In this document: positions 12,501 to 22,655 of the stretch, piece by piece
Layout of the letters: each line of letters starts with the position of its first letter
Numbering within the stretch: position 1 is the stretch's first letter
Assembly (NCBI GenBank): GCA_036172665.1
Contig: CM069873.1
Span: 30,806,001 to 30,870,000 of the forward strand
Length of the DNA stretch: 64,000 bases
Direction of reading: 5' to 3'
Source: Prosopocoilus inquinatus
Lineage: Eukaryota > Arthropoda > Insecta > Coleoptera > Lucanidae
Notes under the pieces: generated by a model
What the model was told of the DNA's origin: nothing
The model's input: only the letters and a program-made list of their open reading frames with translations
The model's database searches: none
Program-made: the position numbers and the translations under genes

Positions 12501-14881
12501 GTTCTTTCCGAACTTACTTATTTATAAGGCCTACCTCCTTTGCTTTTCCTTGGTGCAAACAAACAACACTTCACCTCGCGCGCGCAATTCGAGCGAGATC
12601 TAATTATGGTTATTACGTTAAATTAACGCGCAATTGTTTTCAAGATATAATAGGATTTAAATAGATTTTATAATTCAATTAAAAGTGCAAGCGTTCATTA
12701 CAGTCAAGTTTCAGTTCACGTTATTGATTTCACAATTTACAATACAATATATTACTCAAAATGAACAGTTACCCATTTTACTATTCATGTGATTTTCTAA
12801 AACTGTAGAAGATCAGTTGCAATAGTAATAAATATAAAAGACCTCGTAATAAAAAGAAAATTGTCTCAGAATGTTTTCAATTTGGTCACAAGAAAAAGAA
12901 AATTGATTAAATTGTAGACCAATGCTTGTACACCTTTGGCCCATAGCAAATGAAGTTTGTTTAAATGGCGAAATTGACAGTTCCAAATGTTTTCCAACAT
13001 CAGAACCGTGAAACCTTCAGAAAGGGATTTTAAAATTGCTTCCCAAACTTTAAGTACCATGGATGATATAATCCTTGGAATACCTGGAAATCATTGCTGA
13101 ATTTCATCCAAATGTAGCGTGCAATGATCTAAACTTTTTAACAAATTTTCAGTCAGATTAAAATACTAATTATTGGACTTTATTTTCCCAGTTCAGTCTT
13201 TGCAAATTTATCCTTAACTTTAGTTCCATCTTTTTTTTCTCCCTAACCTTCTTCTCATTCTTCGTTTCTTCTAACCAAGTGAGGACCTTCTTTACTATTA
13301 TAGTTCTTCATTATGCAATTTCCTTTTCTTCTCATAAAAGATTTGTTCTTTCTCTTCTTATGAATTTGCATGTGTTCTTTTAGTCTACTATTTAGCTTTA
13401 TCTTTGTTGTACTGTACAATCACTGATACTTCCTTTGTTTGAATTACGTAGATTGAGACCTCTATCCCACTTAGTTTTGGGTCTCGGCATCTTCAGGAGA
13501 TTCCCGAAGGCATCATATTTGTTGTTTTGGTAAAGTATTTCAATCCAATCCCAACTTTAGTCAATGTTGACAATCAAAAGAGTTCAGCATAACATATTAA
13601 AAAAAAATGTTATAACGAAATATTAAGAAAAGTGTATTAGTACTTTTCAAATGAAAGTTTATTTTCCAAAGTAATCTGTGATGTGATTTTTTTTCTACCG
13701 AAGCAATCAGTGCGGTGACTGTAAACTGTAAGAAAAAACAAATTTATTCTCTTACGAGTTTGTATGCAGCGAGCTATTACGTTTGTAATTGCTTGCCAAG
13801 TCGATTTTCTCTTCCACTGCCTCGAGAGGATTCGGTACGAAATTGTCTTTCAATGAAACTTCAATTTATTAAAAGGTTTCCCGGATAATTACAAATTTCA
13901 TAAACCGTTTTGTTTAAAAATAAAGCTCTCAAGTAGGTAAGTGTAATGCAATAAACATTAAAAAATGTTTCATTGTAATAATATGGTTGCTTATTAAGAC
14001 TTATAAACGAATACTAAATATAAATATATTTTTTAAATCATGAATTCATAATTCTCTTTTACGCTCATTAAGAAATCGTTACAGATTATTATGACACCAT
14101 CAGGTTCCATGCATAAGTAAGCTCGCATCCTTCTTTTAAAGTGCAGCATCAGCATCACACGTGTCGCACAAATGTACATGTGGTGAATTATTTGCTTCAA
14201 AATTCCTGTCAAGTCGAATGCATTAGCGAATATGACCGGTGGTCTCATAAAAGTTTTGAAGTGTAACGAGAACTTATAACCCAATTTAGACAAAATTCAC
14301 CCCGGCGAGGCTAATATGAGGGCGGCGGGCGAATCTACTTTTCGCATTTTCCTAAAAGGAAAACTATCATGTGCATTATATCGACGTCGTGTTACATTAA
14401 CATCTGCGTCACTGCACACGATGCAAACTGCAATTTGACTGTGACGTGCTTTGTGGAGAAACTTGATTACCAACTTGTTAATGAATGATGTCGAATTTGG
14501 TTCAGTACTGCCGGGAATTCAGGTTAAATAAAAATGTCTATTTAAAATACATACAGATTGGTGTTTTCGAAACGACAATCTTCTTATCACTTATCACTAC
14601 TTTGATTAAACCGTTTGATTAAAAAAAAAATAGGTAAAGGTTGGCCATGAAAGGCAAAATACAGTAACACTGGTAGCAAGGACGGAAATGGAGGAGATGA
14701 CGGAAACAGAAGAATTTTAAAAAATCATACGGTATGCATTTCATCTCTAGATAGCCGTCCTCTACGATTTCTTTTTGCTGCTATTTCTTTCTGTTATGCA
14801 GAGGTTCAGTTAATCCATTCTTTTTTGTTCAGTGTAATATAACTTTTTTTTCTCCTAATGGACTCCGTTTTGGTTGAACTT
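9571..14881. other. Long AT-rich non-coding stretch with two CpG-richer patches
   Basis: No gene could be supported. At 12330-12620 the sequence is richer in CG, with GACGTCACGTCACC (CRE-like, near 12398) and CGCGCGCGC (near 12577). At 14295-14460 there is a similar patch (CCCCGGCGAGG, GGGCGGCGGGCG). Such patches are typical of intronic regulatory DNA in insect neural or developmental genes, but no promoter or exon could be defined. Confidence 0.4.
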
Positions 14882-15145
14882 GCAGTAGTGCGAACAAGAA
14901 GAATAACAGCAGCGCAGCCTTGAGGAAGTCCTTTCGTAAAGAAAAGGCAAAACGTTGCCTGTTGATCTGAAGCCGCAAAGGAGGATGAATTTATCTTATT
15001 TACATAATTTGGAGCAGTGGGAACGAGAAGAACAACAGCAGCGCAGTTCTGAGAGGGTCCTTTTGTAAAGAAAAGACGAATCGTTGATCGAAGGAAAAAA
15101 CGTTGATCTGAAGCCACAAAAGATAATGAATTTTCCTTATTTATA
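14882..15145 (+). repeat. Two-copy tandem repeat, ~130-bp unit, ribozyme-like core
   Basis: Copy 1 (14882-15010) and copy 2 (15011-15145) share GCAGTxGxGxGAACxAGAAG, AACAGCAGCGCAG, GTCCTTTxGTAAAGAAAAG and GTTGATCTGAAGCC. Each contains a segment of the form (C)TGAGGA-GTCC-loop-AAAGG-CGAAACG in degenerate form, resembling the CUGANGA-stem-GAAA core of hammerhead ribozymes found in Penelope-like elements. On the minus strand the array is open for 127 codons, but that frame merely reads the repeat twice. The element family is uncertain. Confidence 0.65.
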
Positions 15146-16329
15146 TAAGTCTCTTTCATAACCACGTATTTTCTTTGCAGTTTTGTCAAGCCATTCAGGA
15201 TCGATGTAGATATAAATTGCGGTCATCGAAGTTACATTAGGTAAGAGTTTTACTTCACTCGTTCGTCTATCCAAACATCTCGTCTATCCATTTAGGTCGT
15301 CTATCTCATCTATCCATCTATCTCGTCTATACACCTGTCCCGTCCATCTTTTTATGTCTTGTGAAATTTGAAGTCAAAGAAATTTATTTAAGTAATTCTT
15401 GAAGATTTCTTGATTTCATTAAAACAGAGAAGGTTTCGGTGCAGCAACTAACTTTTTAATTTTTTTTCTGAAATAAAATTAATCCCATTTTGTTTATTTT
15501 CACGCAAAAAAGTAAAATATCTGCATACAGGATGTAGAATTGGCATTGGATTTTACATGTAAAAATAAGGTATATCAATTATTTTCCTCTCCTAATAAAT
15601 TTATGGCAAAATAGTTAAGATGAAAATTGTTGAGAATTAAAATTAAAAGCTGATTTTTTAATTTATTTTCACAGACTACATTTGCGTAGAAAGTGTCAGG
15701 ATTAGTTTTGCGTGATGAATCAACTCACATCTTCCTTTATTGCTTTTTCTTCAATTTTGGGATACGTATGGCTTGCTTCACTACTATCCAATCCACTCTA
15801 TTTTGGTCATGTTTTATTTCCCTACTTTTTAGTGTCCGATCTTGTTACATTCATTTCTATGTGCATTCAACGTTATTCTAGGTCTTTCTATTGGTTTTGT
15901 TTTTTCGTTAATTATTTTTTCTCTTTTTCTACACAGTCACGATCAATTAATAATTTAAAAGGAAACTTTCTTTTGTTAATACTAATTTCTGCATCTTTCT
16001 TCCTTCTGGTGCCAACTAATTCTATGTGACAGGCATTTATTTACTTCTTTCCTCATTTTATTTTGTGTTTCATTAATTGTTTGATGATTTCTTCCTCCTT
16101 TCTCGTTCTCTTTGGTCCTCTTACACCTGTCGTAATTTAATTTCAAACTTTTAAAGTTTCTTTTCTTCCTCTTTTTTAATTATCCCTGATTTATGTTGTA
16201 AGAACAAGAAAAAAAATTACAAACAAAATTTGACTCGTCAACTTTAATTTAATTAAAGAAGTGGGTGGTAGAATTGATTTAAAAAACGCTATGGCATACG
16301 TCGTTTACAAATATCTGGAGAAAGGTTAC
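15146..16329. other. AT-rich non-coding stretch
   Basis: No supportable gene. 15240-15350 holds a degenerate CGTCTATC/CATCTATC short repeat. The T-rich segment 15700-16130 is open in two frames but has the look of antisense, A-rich LINE sequence rather than of a protein gene. Confidence 0.4.
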
Positions 16330-16334
16330 CTGCA

Positions 16335-16578
16335 TAGCCAGAATTGGTAGATCCCTTTCAAGCGAAACTCAATTTGCGACCTGATCAAACTTACAGTACC
16401 GACAGTCGGATCTTTATTGGAAAATGACATTTGTCACACATTCAGAAAAAAATGCTCCAGGAAGAAAATTAGCAAAATAGACAATAACACACAAACGGAG
16501 AAGGAAGTTATAATCTGAAGCCATTAGTGAGCGGAAAGTCGAAAAATCCACGAGCTTTTCGAAAGTTTAAGTGTCATG
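16335..16578 (+). pseudogene. Tigger-like transposase, first fragment
   Basis: In overlapping frames one reads LNLRPDQTYSTDSRIFIGK, APGRKLAK, and LKPLVSGKSKNPRAFRKF. These correspond to the DDE-domain start of pogo/Tigger transposases: a YN-DE-GL-W block with the first catalytic aspartate, then APG-K--K-R, then KPLVIGKS--PR-FK. There are at least two frame changes and a stop. The fragment ends where the LINE was inserted (near 16579). No CENP-B-type DNA-binding domain is visible upstream. Confidence 0.72.
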
Positions 16579-17736
16579 TTTTTTGAGTTGAGTTTTTTGA
16601 AAATTATTTGCAAGCTCGAAAACAAAAAGTACTATTAAACAGCTTATTCTCATTATCGCGCACTTTAAAATCAGGTGTACCGCAAGGATCTGTTTTAGGA
16701 CCTTTGCTTTACATCATCTATACTTCAGATTTCGGTAAGGTCTTAAAAAATTGCAGTTATCAGTTTTAGTTTCAGTCGCTATTAACTCAGATCTTGTCGC
16801 CTTGCTTAAATTATCTAATCAGCATAATTTATCTATAAATACTAGCAAATCCCATGTGATGCTGTTCTGTTCTTCTAAACAAATAAATTTATCCAATGAC
16901 ATTTCTATTAAATTAGATAATAATATTTTGCAATTTCGTAGCAGTTGTAAAAATCTGGGATTAATTATGGACTGCAATCTAAGATTCTCTGAACATGTTA
17001 CTAGTCATATTCAGAAAAGTTACTGTAAATTGAAAATTCTTTATTCCTGTCGACACTTTTTAAATTTCAATTACGAAAAATTTTATCTGATTCTTTAATT
17101 TTGTCAAATTTAAATTATTGTGATATTGTGTACGGTCCATGTCTAGATGCTTCTGACAAACTACGACTTCAAAAAATTCAAAATAGTTGCATTAGATTTA
17201 TATTTAATCTTCCCAGAAGATCTCACATTACTCCTGGACTCCTTAGTTTAAATTGGTTAAATATGTCGAACAGAAGGTTACTTCATATGGGCACTGCAGT
17301 TCACAAAATAGTAAGAAGTGGTAGTCCACCGTTCTTGTTTAAGAAATTGGTGCCGCGCAGTCAGTTGCATAATATAAATATTCGTAATCCAAACACCTTC
17401 CATTTACCGCAGTTTTCGACTGCACTCTATCTCAGATCGTTTACTTACAACGCTGTTTCTCTATATAATGATCTTCCTTCATATTTCAAGGATCTTTCTG
17501 TCAAACAATTTCGTCAGATATTTAAAAGCATGTTAATGAGTGAACAGAGACGGGCAGTAATTTAAGTTACATTTATTGTATACATATACTTTTTTATTTA
17601 TTTCATTCTCTAATTGTTTTGTTTTTCCGAAAAATCACAAATTACAAGAATGTTCTGTTCACTTGCATTTAAAAGTAATTTTCATACATGTTAGGTTAAG
17701 TGTAAGACTAGCTATGCTAAGCTTCGCCTAATAAAG

Positions 17737-17777
<41 letters not shown>
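16579..17777 (+). mobile_element. 5'-truncated LINE inserted in the Tigger element
   Basis: RT sequence begins abruptly at about 16583 (FENYLQARKQ). The element ends with CGCCTAATAAAGATT and an (ATT)n tail (17737-17777). The Tigger transposase resumes directly afterwards. Only the second half of RT and the C-terminal region are kept. The flanks share only a short ATGT, so the target duplication is short or decayed. It differs in sequence from the LINE at 1115-3181, although the 3' tails are of the same type. Confidence 0.9.
16583..17565 (+). pseudogene. LINE reverse transcriptase C-terminal half, broken
   Basis: The first frame reads FENYLQARKQ, LKSGVPQGSVLGPLLYIIY (RT block with GVPQGS) and then stops near 16770. 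The expected YADD catalytic box is missing, apparently deleted between about 16730 and 16760. A second frame (16751-17098) carries LSINTSKSHVMLF and FRSSCKNLGLIMD, and a third (17101-17565) carries LNYCDIVYGPCLD, LQKIQNSCIRFIFNLPRR and FTYNAVSLYNDLP. This is the usual order of RT palm, thumb and tail in jockey/CR1-like LINEs. Frameshifts at about 16750 and 17098 make it inactive. Confidence 0.9.
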
Positions 17778-17779
17778 GT

Positions 17780-18518
17780 ACATTACAAGTGCAATAAAAC
17801 AGCATGGATGACAACTTACATTTTCAAGAAATGGTTTCACGTTGTTTGTTCCAGAAGTTACAAAATTCTTTAAAGACTATGATTTACCTGAAAGTGTTGT
17901 TGTTATTAGATAATGCTCTTAGTCATCCATCGGAAGAAGAATTAAAAAGTTCCGACGGTCATCACTGCAATGTTCACGCGACCGAACGTAATGCCTCTCA
18001 TACAGCCCATGGATTAAAATGTCTTAAGAATAATGAATTTGTTTTGTCGTAAAAGAGTGCTCCCGCAAGTAACAGCTAAAAGCCTATATGTTGGTGCTTA
18101 ATTGCAAGCCTATACATTAAGGGATGCTATTTCTAATTTCATTCTGGCATGGAATTACTTGCAGCCAATTGACGTAAAAAAATGTCGGTGCAGTATTTTG
18201 TCAATAAAAGAAGATGACGCGGAAAACATACCCCTAAATTAGTTAAAAATGCGCTTGCTTAATGATGAGGTACATACAGCACCTCAATCTCTTACACATC
18301 TTAACTGTATTAATCTAAATGTAGAATGTGAAACAGTTGAAACAGAAGAATGTAACAAGATATGGTTTCTTCAAGGCTTAGCAAACCTGAAGATTCAGAA
18401 AAATATGAAGAAGAATAGATGTATGGATAGGATTCTTGACACAGAAAACAAATTAGTTCCTACAAGTCAAGCACTGAAATCACTAAACGAAGTAATCCAA
18501 TGGGTTGAAGAGAATTAA
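17780..18518 (+). pseudogene. Tigger-like transposase, second fragment
   Basis: Reading across frames gives HYKCNKTAWMT, KKWFH, FVPEVTKFFKDYDLPES, then VLLLLDNALSHPSEEELKS with the second catalytic aspartate. Further on, LRDAISNFILAWN and a C-terminal acidic part (18249-18518) ending in LNEVIQWVEEN are seen. This is the order in pogo/Tigger transposases, where W(M)--- FHK-FVPEV leads into the LLLDNAPSHP block. The segment that should hold the third acidic residue has decayed. At least three frame changes are present, so it is inactive. Confidence 0.75.
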
Positions 18519-18838
18519 AATGAATTTAATTACTTACTCAAGTTTATTTGTATTACACAATTTTAGGCAAAAATTAGTATCATTAACTTTAAGTGTAAAA
18601 CGTAAGCAATTAAAAATAACATCTTTTTTACTCCCACATAAGCACCATGAATACTTTTATGTTGTTTGTTTATTTTGTATTATTGTTCGACTTACAATTT
18701 AAGATTCTTTTATTTAGGATTATTTTATTAAAAAAAATATATTTTTCCCTTGTTTTTTCTTTTTCAATTCTGTAATGTAGTGAACATTTCAGGATCGGCT
18801 CTGCCAAAATTGGTTCACTAAATCGTGAGTCCACTATA

Positions 18839-19059
18839 CAGAACTAAAATAATGTATCGTCTTGTGGTGTGACTATATTCATCTCAAGTTTGGAGCTCTT
18901 GTTCCATATTTCCTGTTGTTGGCTAGTTTTTTTTTTGTTTAAATATTATCGGCAAACAATATTATCTGAGGACGGAGTTACAATAAACATTCACTCACCA
19001 TTGGTTAGGTCTCTCATTCCTAATGTTCTTTCTTTCTTTCTCGCTTCCCTGACCGCAAC
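18839..19059. other. AT-rich spacer after the Tigger end
   Basis: Short stretch between the presumed Tigger terminus and the GC-rich island. Nothing recognisable. Confidence 0.4.
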
Positions 19060-19950
19060 AGTCGCTGAAGGTAAACGTCTTAGCCTCGGGGCATCGCATT
19101 CCAATTCGATAAGGACCATGCAAATTATAAGTAACCCTTTACGAGTATCTATTCAGTCAAATGGAACAGTCCACTCACCGGGGCCGCTTTCCCGGCCCCA
19201 CCTGCTCCAGCGGCGAATCTAGAAGCTGTAGTTGCCTCAGGATGATATTGGACACTGGGGAGGTCATCCTCGCACGTTGACTTCTTATCTTCGCATGCAT
19301 TACCCCCCATATTCACCTGTGGATACAAAACCCACCCCTTCCGATGGATATTAGCATACCTTGCCTCCCGAGCATACGTTCTCAGGATCAGTTGATGCAC
19401 TGACTGCGTGAGTGTCAAGCACCACTCCGTACCAGTCCAATAACATCATCATGTCAGACCTTTCTGGATAGCTCAATGCCATCACCTGGTCAGGAATGCA
19501 ATCAACCGAATTCCCACTCACAAAGAATGCAGAATACGGCTAATAGCTTTGCCGGTACCGTGCTCTTCATCGGCGCTGCTTGCACGCCGCGGCAAGAGCC
19601 CCGATACCGTATGCTGGTGCACGGTAGCATTCTCTGGCAACACCCCGGATCACGTCCCGGACAATATTCTGCTACCAGAATACCTCCGCCTAACTCATGA
19701 CTCATGACCCTCAAACCGTATTGCCAATAGTGAGAATGTACCGCCCTAACACTTCTGCCAGAACATACCATCACAGGTCATATTCTACAGACACCCTATG
19801 AACTAGATCATGCCCGGCAACACACCGCGGCCACCCCGTATATCACCAGGCCCAACCGTGGCCCCGATTACCGACACGTTTCGCCTTCCGCGAAGCCCTT
19901 GGGAGACTGTCGCCTCTGCCGTTTCTTTTCAGCCAAGACTAAACACACGC
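19060..19950. other. GC-rich island of unknown origin
   Basis: Base composition changes sharply here to roughly balanced GC with long C-rich runs (for example GGGGCCGCTTTCCCGGCCCC near 19180), then returns to AT-rich after about 19950. No recognisable protein is encoded on either strand; the frames at 19149-19418 (-), 19476-19700 (+) and 19502-19774 (-) overlap one another and have no family motif. Near the right edge the minus strand reads GGCGAAACGTGTCGGTAATC, a motif type often seen beside Penelope-like or related retroelements. It may be a foreign or young mobile-element fragment. Confidence 0.55.
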
Positions 19951-20760
19951 CCCCATATCATATTACCAAACTAATAACGTAAACAAATATGCTAGTGCTT
20001 GAGAGATACCTCGAGAATGCATAAACTTTCTTAAATTCTAAACTTGTAAAATAAATAACTACAACACTGTTTACTACCTGTTTATTGCCCGGCTTCTAGA
20101 AATCTTATCTTTATTTAAAGTAAACGTTGCCACGTTAAAACTATAGGAATTTTTAACTTATCTAATGGTAAAAGTTTCTGGAAACTGGGCATAAGATCGA
20201 TAAACAGTGCATGTACATTCATAACTTTTATCTAACATATGTTGCATTACACGTATTGTAATCACCAACAATCTTTTCTATGTGTTTCATTAGTCTTTCT
20301 TTCAAGATTGTTTTATGGTTTGTGCGCTGTACATATTATTCATCTACATTTCGTACAATTAGTTTCCATGTCTTCAGATATCATTATTCATTCATTCAAT
20401 ATCTTTTTTACTATTCCTACTTGAAAGTAGATATTAAAATTAAAATAACGTTATTATTTTTTAAAAGCTAAAGTAGCGATATTCTGCCATCACTTTTTGA
20501 ACTGACATTGCATTAAAAATTAAATTAAAAAAATTGTTTTTTTTTTTTAAAAACATGCATTTGTATCTCATTTTTTGATGGGTTTAATATCCACGCGCCT
20601 ACCTTTTGGTTATTTTTTTCCCGAACGACATGTAAGGAAGAACACCTTAAAATGTAAACAAGATGTGTAATAGAAAATTTCCAAGGCGGTAACAAGAAAT
20701 TCACATCTCCTAAAGCGAAGCTAAATTGAAATATAATTTTCCCTTTGATATAAGGAGCTC
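19951..20760. other. AT-rich non-coding stretch
   Basis: No gene or repeat end recognised. The frames at 20239-20471 are hydrophobic chance frames in T-rich DNA. Confidence 0.4.
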
Positions 20761-20774
20761 ATTTTTATGCGTTA

Positions 20775-20870
20775 TACGGACATAACTCATCGCTTTAATT
20801 GGAGGTCGGATCCCTTGCTTCCCGTATCTTCCGATCTGGCCCGCTAAGCCACATGGTTGTGGGCCCAAGT
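20775..20870 (-). repeat. tRNA-derived SINE-like segment
   Basis: On the minus strand an A-box-like TGGCTTAGCGGG lies at about 20840-20851, matching the pol III consensus TRGCNNAGYNGG. A B-box-like GGGATCCGACCTCC follows at 20801-20814, about 26 bases on. Spacing and order fit a tRNA-type internal promoter. The B box departs from GGTTCGANNCC, and no cloverleaf with paired acceptor ends is evident, so this is called a SINE-like remnant and not a tRNA gene. It sits about 200 bp downstream of the Ig exon. Confidence 0.45.
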
Positions 20871-21080
20871 TGTTTGCGTTATAATGAACCACATAAATTT
20901 ATTTCGCGCGGAAGAAAAAGTGGGAATCTGACTGCGCGGAATATCGCCCCGGGCATAAATTAAATTTAACCCTTTTCGCTCAGAGCGAGCCGAAATCAAA
21001 ATCGCCTTAGTTCAGGCGAAATCCCCACGAGGATGTAACAATTAGGCCGATTATTTTCTAAGTAATTAAATCGGACTTAC

Positions 21081-21203
21081 CCGGATTTGCAACTTCGCAG
21101 GGTAGCGTTACGGTTTCTTTATCTGTGACCTTGAATACTTGGCTGGATGTTAAAAATGTCGGCAATGTTGCTGGATCGATCTTGATATTTGCTTCCAGAG
21201 ATT
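21081..21203 (-). CDS. Ig-domain exon of a Klingon/lachesin-like adhesion protein
   Basis: The acceptor TTTTATTTTCAG ends just before 21203, and the donor GG/GTAAGT follows 21081. The exon is 123 bp and phase 1 at both ends, the usual symmetry for Ig-domain exons. It encodes about 41 residues reading EANIKIDPATLPTFLTSSQ, then VFKVTDKETVTLPCEVANPG. PTFL..., VTDKETVTL and the first Ig cysteine in LPCEVAN match the start of the first Ig domain of insect Klingon/lachesin-type GPI-anchored neural adhesion proteins (comparison from memory). The tryptophan and second cysteine must lie in exons at lower coordinates. No other exon was recognised in the window. The exon call is firm; the exact orthologue is an inference. 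Confidence 0.78.
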
Positions 21204-22478
21204 CTGAAAATAAAATTCCATATGAAAACAACAGAATATAATTACAGAACAAGAACATAAACATAATCAAATGTCTCCCAAAAGTGATTTATAGAAAATG
21301 TACCTCTCATAGTAAAAGATGTAGTGGAAAAGAAAGAAGGCGAGGAATGGTAGATTAATGCATCGCAGAAACAACAACGGATCATTCATTGACGTTTAAG
21401 ATATCTTCACTGTAATCATTATTCAAATGTTCAGCTATACTGGATGAAGTGTCTGACTTTTATATTATTTCTAGGATGAAAAGGGGAAATGATTGCTCAG
21501 ATATGCAAGCGAATTGCGATTGTATCGCTTGTACAGTTTTAACAATGTCCCACGCAGAAAAGTTGAAATGACTTCATTGTAAGTCGGGAAGTTTTCTCAA
21601 AAATTGTTTTACATTGAAAGAGGGTTGCGACATTGGATTCGTGCCGGGCTAATAAAGTGGAGATCCCAGTAGGCAAGCAGTCAGTCTGTAACAATCGCAA
21701 TGTGATGTGAAATGGGCTGCCTAATTGGCAGGCGCTGACCTAATTAAATCCGGAGTTCGCCCACGTTACCCGGACTATTTGATTTCACCTTGGTCACTTC
21801 GTAGCTAACTCGGTTAGCGCAGGCACTTTGCCTCATACGTCAGTATAGAAAAGCTTACGGTGCCTTGCATTGTAAGCTAATCCACGGGCACTTATTACAG
21901 TGCAAAGTTAAATGGTCCATTAAACACTACTTACGGTGTCTGACTGGCAGTTTTAAATTCAATTTACTCTAAAATCCACGAATTAAGGTTTTATGGCGTG
22001 AAAAATACGATAACTGCCTAAATAACGTATCCCCTAACAAACAATTCGGTAAAATATAGCTCGCAATCATTATACAGTTGATAATCTTGGGCGAGCTTAT
22101 TCCGTGCCAGGAATGTTTTCATGCAGCAAATTACTAGGAGTTTCAGGACGCATGTAGAATTTATAACTTCAAGCTGTTTTATTGCAGCAGTTTTCAGTTT
22201 CATTTTTTGCAGTAAATTCTTTACTTTATACGGCACTAAAGCGTAGAATGTATGCGCTCAGCTCTATAAATTACATCTTTAGAAGACTTCAATTCTTTAC
22301 AGTCTGAAAAATATTCGCATATTGAACACTGATCTACGTTTATGTTTAATACTTTCGGTAGTTAAATCAATTCTCCAAAAAAACAAAACAAATACTACCT
22401 TCTTCCAGCTATCAATCATTTTTAGTAAACTCCTTGAAGATGAGTTAGAAATCAACAAATAAAATGTTTGTTTTCAAT
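21204..22478. other. Probable intron upstream of the Ig exon
   Basis: Non-coding sequence directly 5' (minus-strand sense) of the Ig exon, beginning with its acceptor. Moderately conserved-looking, less AT-rich DNA at 21640-21920 could be regulatory, but no motif is decisive. Confidence 0.45.
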
Positions 22479-22655
22479 ATAAATAATTTTATACAACACC
22501 TGTTTATTATGAAATCTTAATAATGCCGATTTTGAATATATTGTGAGGTCTATAAAACACTCGTGGAATTATGAACCCATATTTAAACTGTTATTCAAAA
22601 TCGGTATTATTATGACTTGATAATAAACAGGTGTCGGATAAAACTATGTATTACA
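22479..22655. repeat. Hairpin MITE-like inverted repeat
   Basis: The left arm (22479-22538) carries ACACCTGTTTATTATGA and ATGCCGATTTTGAATA. It is complementary to the right arm (22591-22655), which carries TATTCAAAATCGG and TGATAATAAACAGGTGT. The spacer is about 50 bases. Arms differ at scattered positions, so it is not recent. There is no coding capacity, and no clear target duplication fixes the superfamily. Confidence 0.75.

Larger units (their letters stand above)
16330..18838 (+). mobile_element. Pogo/Tigger-like DNA transposon, decayed, split by a LINE
   Basis: Transposase homology occurs on both sides of a LINE. The left part (16335-16578) has LRPDQTYSTD, NAPGRK and LKPLVSGKSKNPRAF. 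The right part (from 17780) has NKTAWMT, KKWFH, VLLLLDN and SHPSEEEL. The sequence continues to a likely right end, TCGTGAGTCCACTATA (about 18822-18837), which resembles Tigger termini and would abut a TA target. No matching left end was found upstream, so the element is 5'-incomplete. It would have moved by cut-and-paste through a DDE/D transposase. Confidence 0.75.

Noticed and set aside
14806..15189. 127-codon minus-strand frame
   Set aside because: It is a translation of the two-copy tandem repeat, and the protein simply repeats itself.
15693..16029. Hydrophobic 105-codon plus-strand frame
   Set aside because: T-rich, probably antisense repeat sequence; no signal-peptide or transporter pattern beyond composition.
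19149..19774. Overlapping frames of 89, 74 and 90 codons in the GC-rich island
   Set aside because: No family motif; frame length is explained by the lower stop density of GC-rich DNA.
20801..20851. A true tRNA gene
   Set aside because: The B box is off consensus and no acceptor-stem pairing was found; a SINE remnant fits better.
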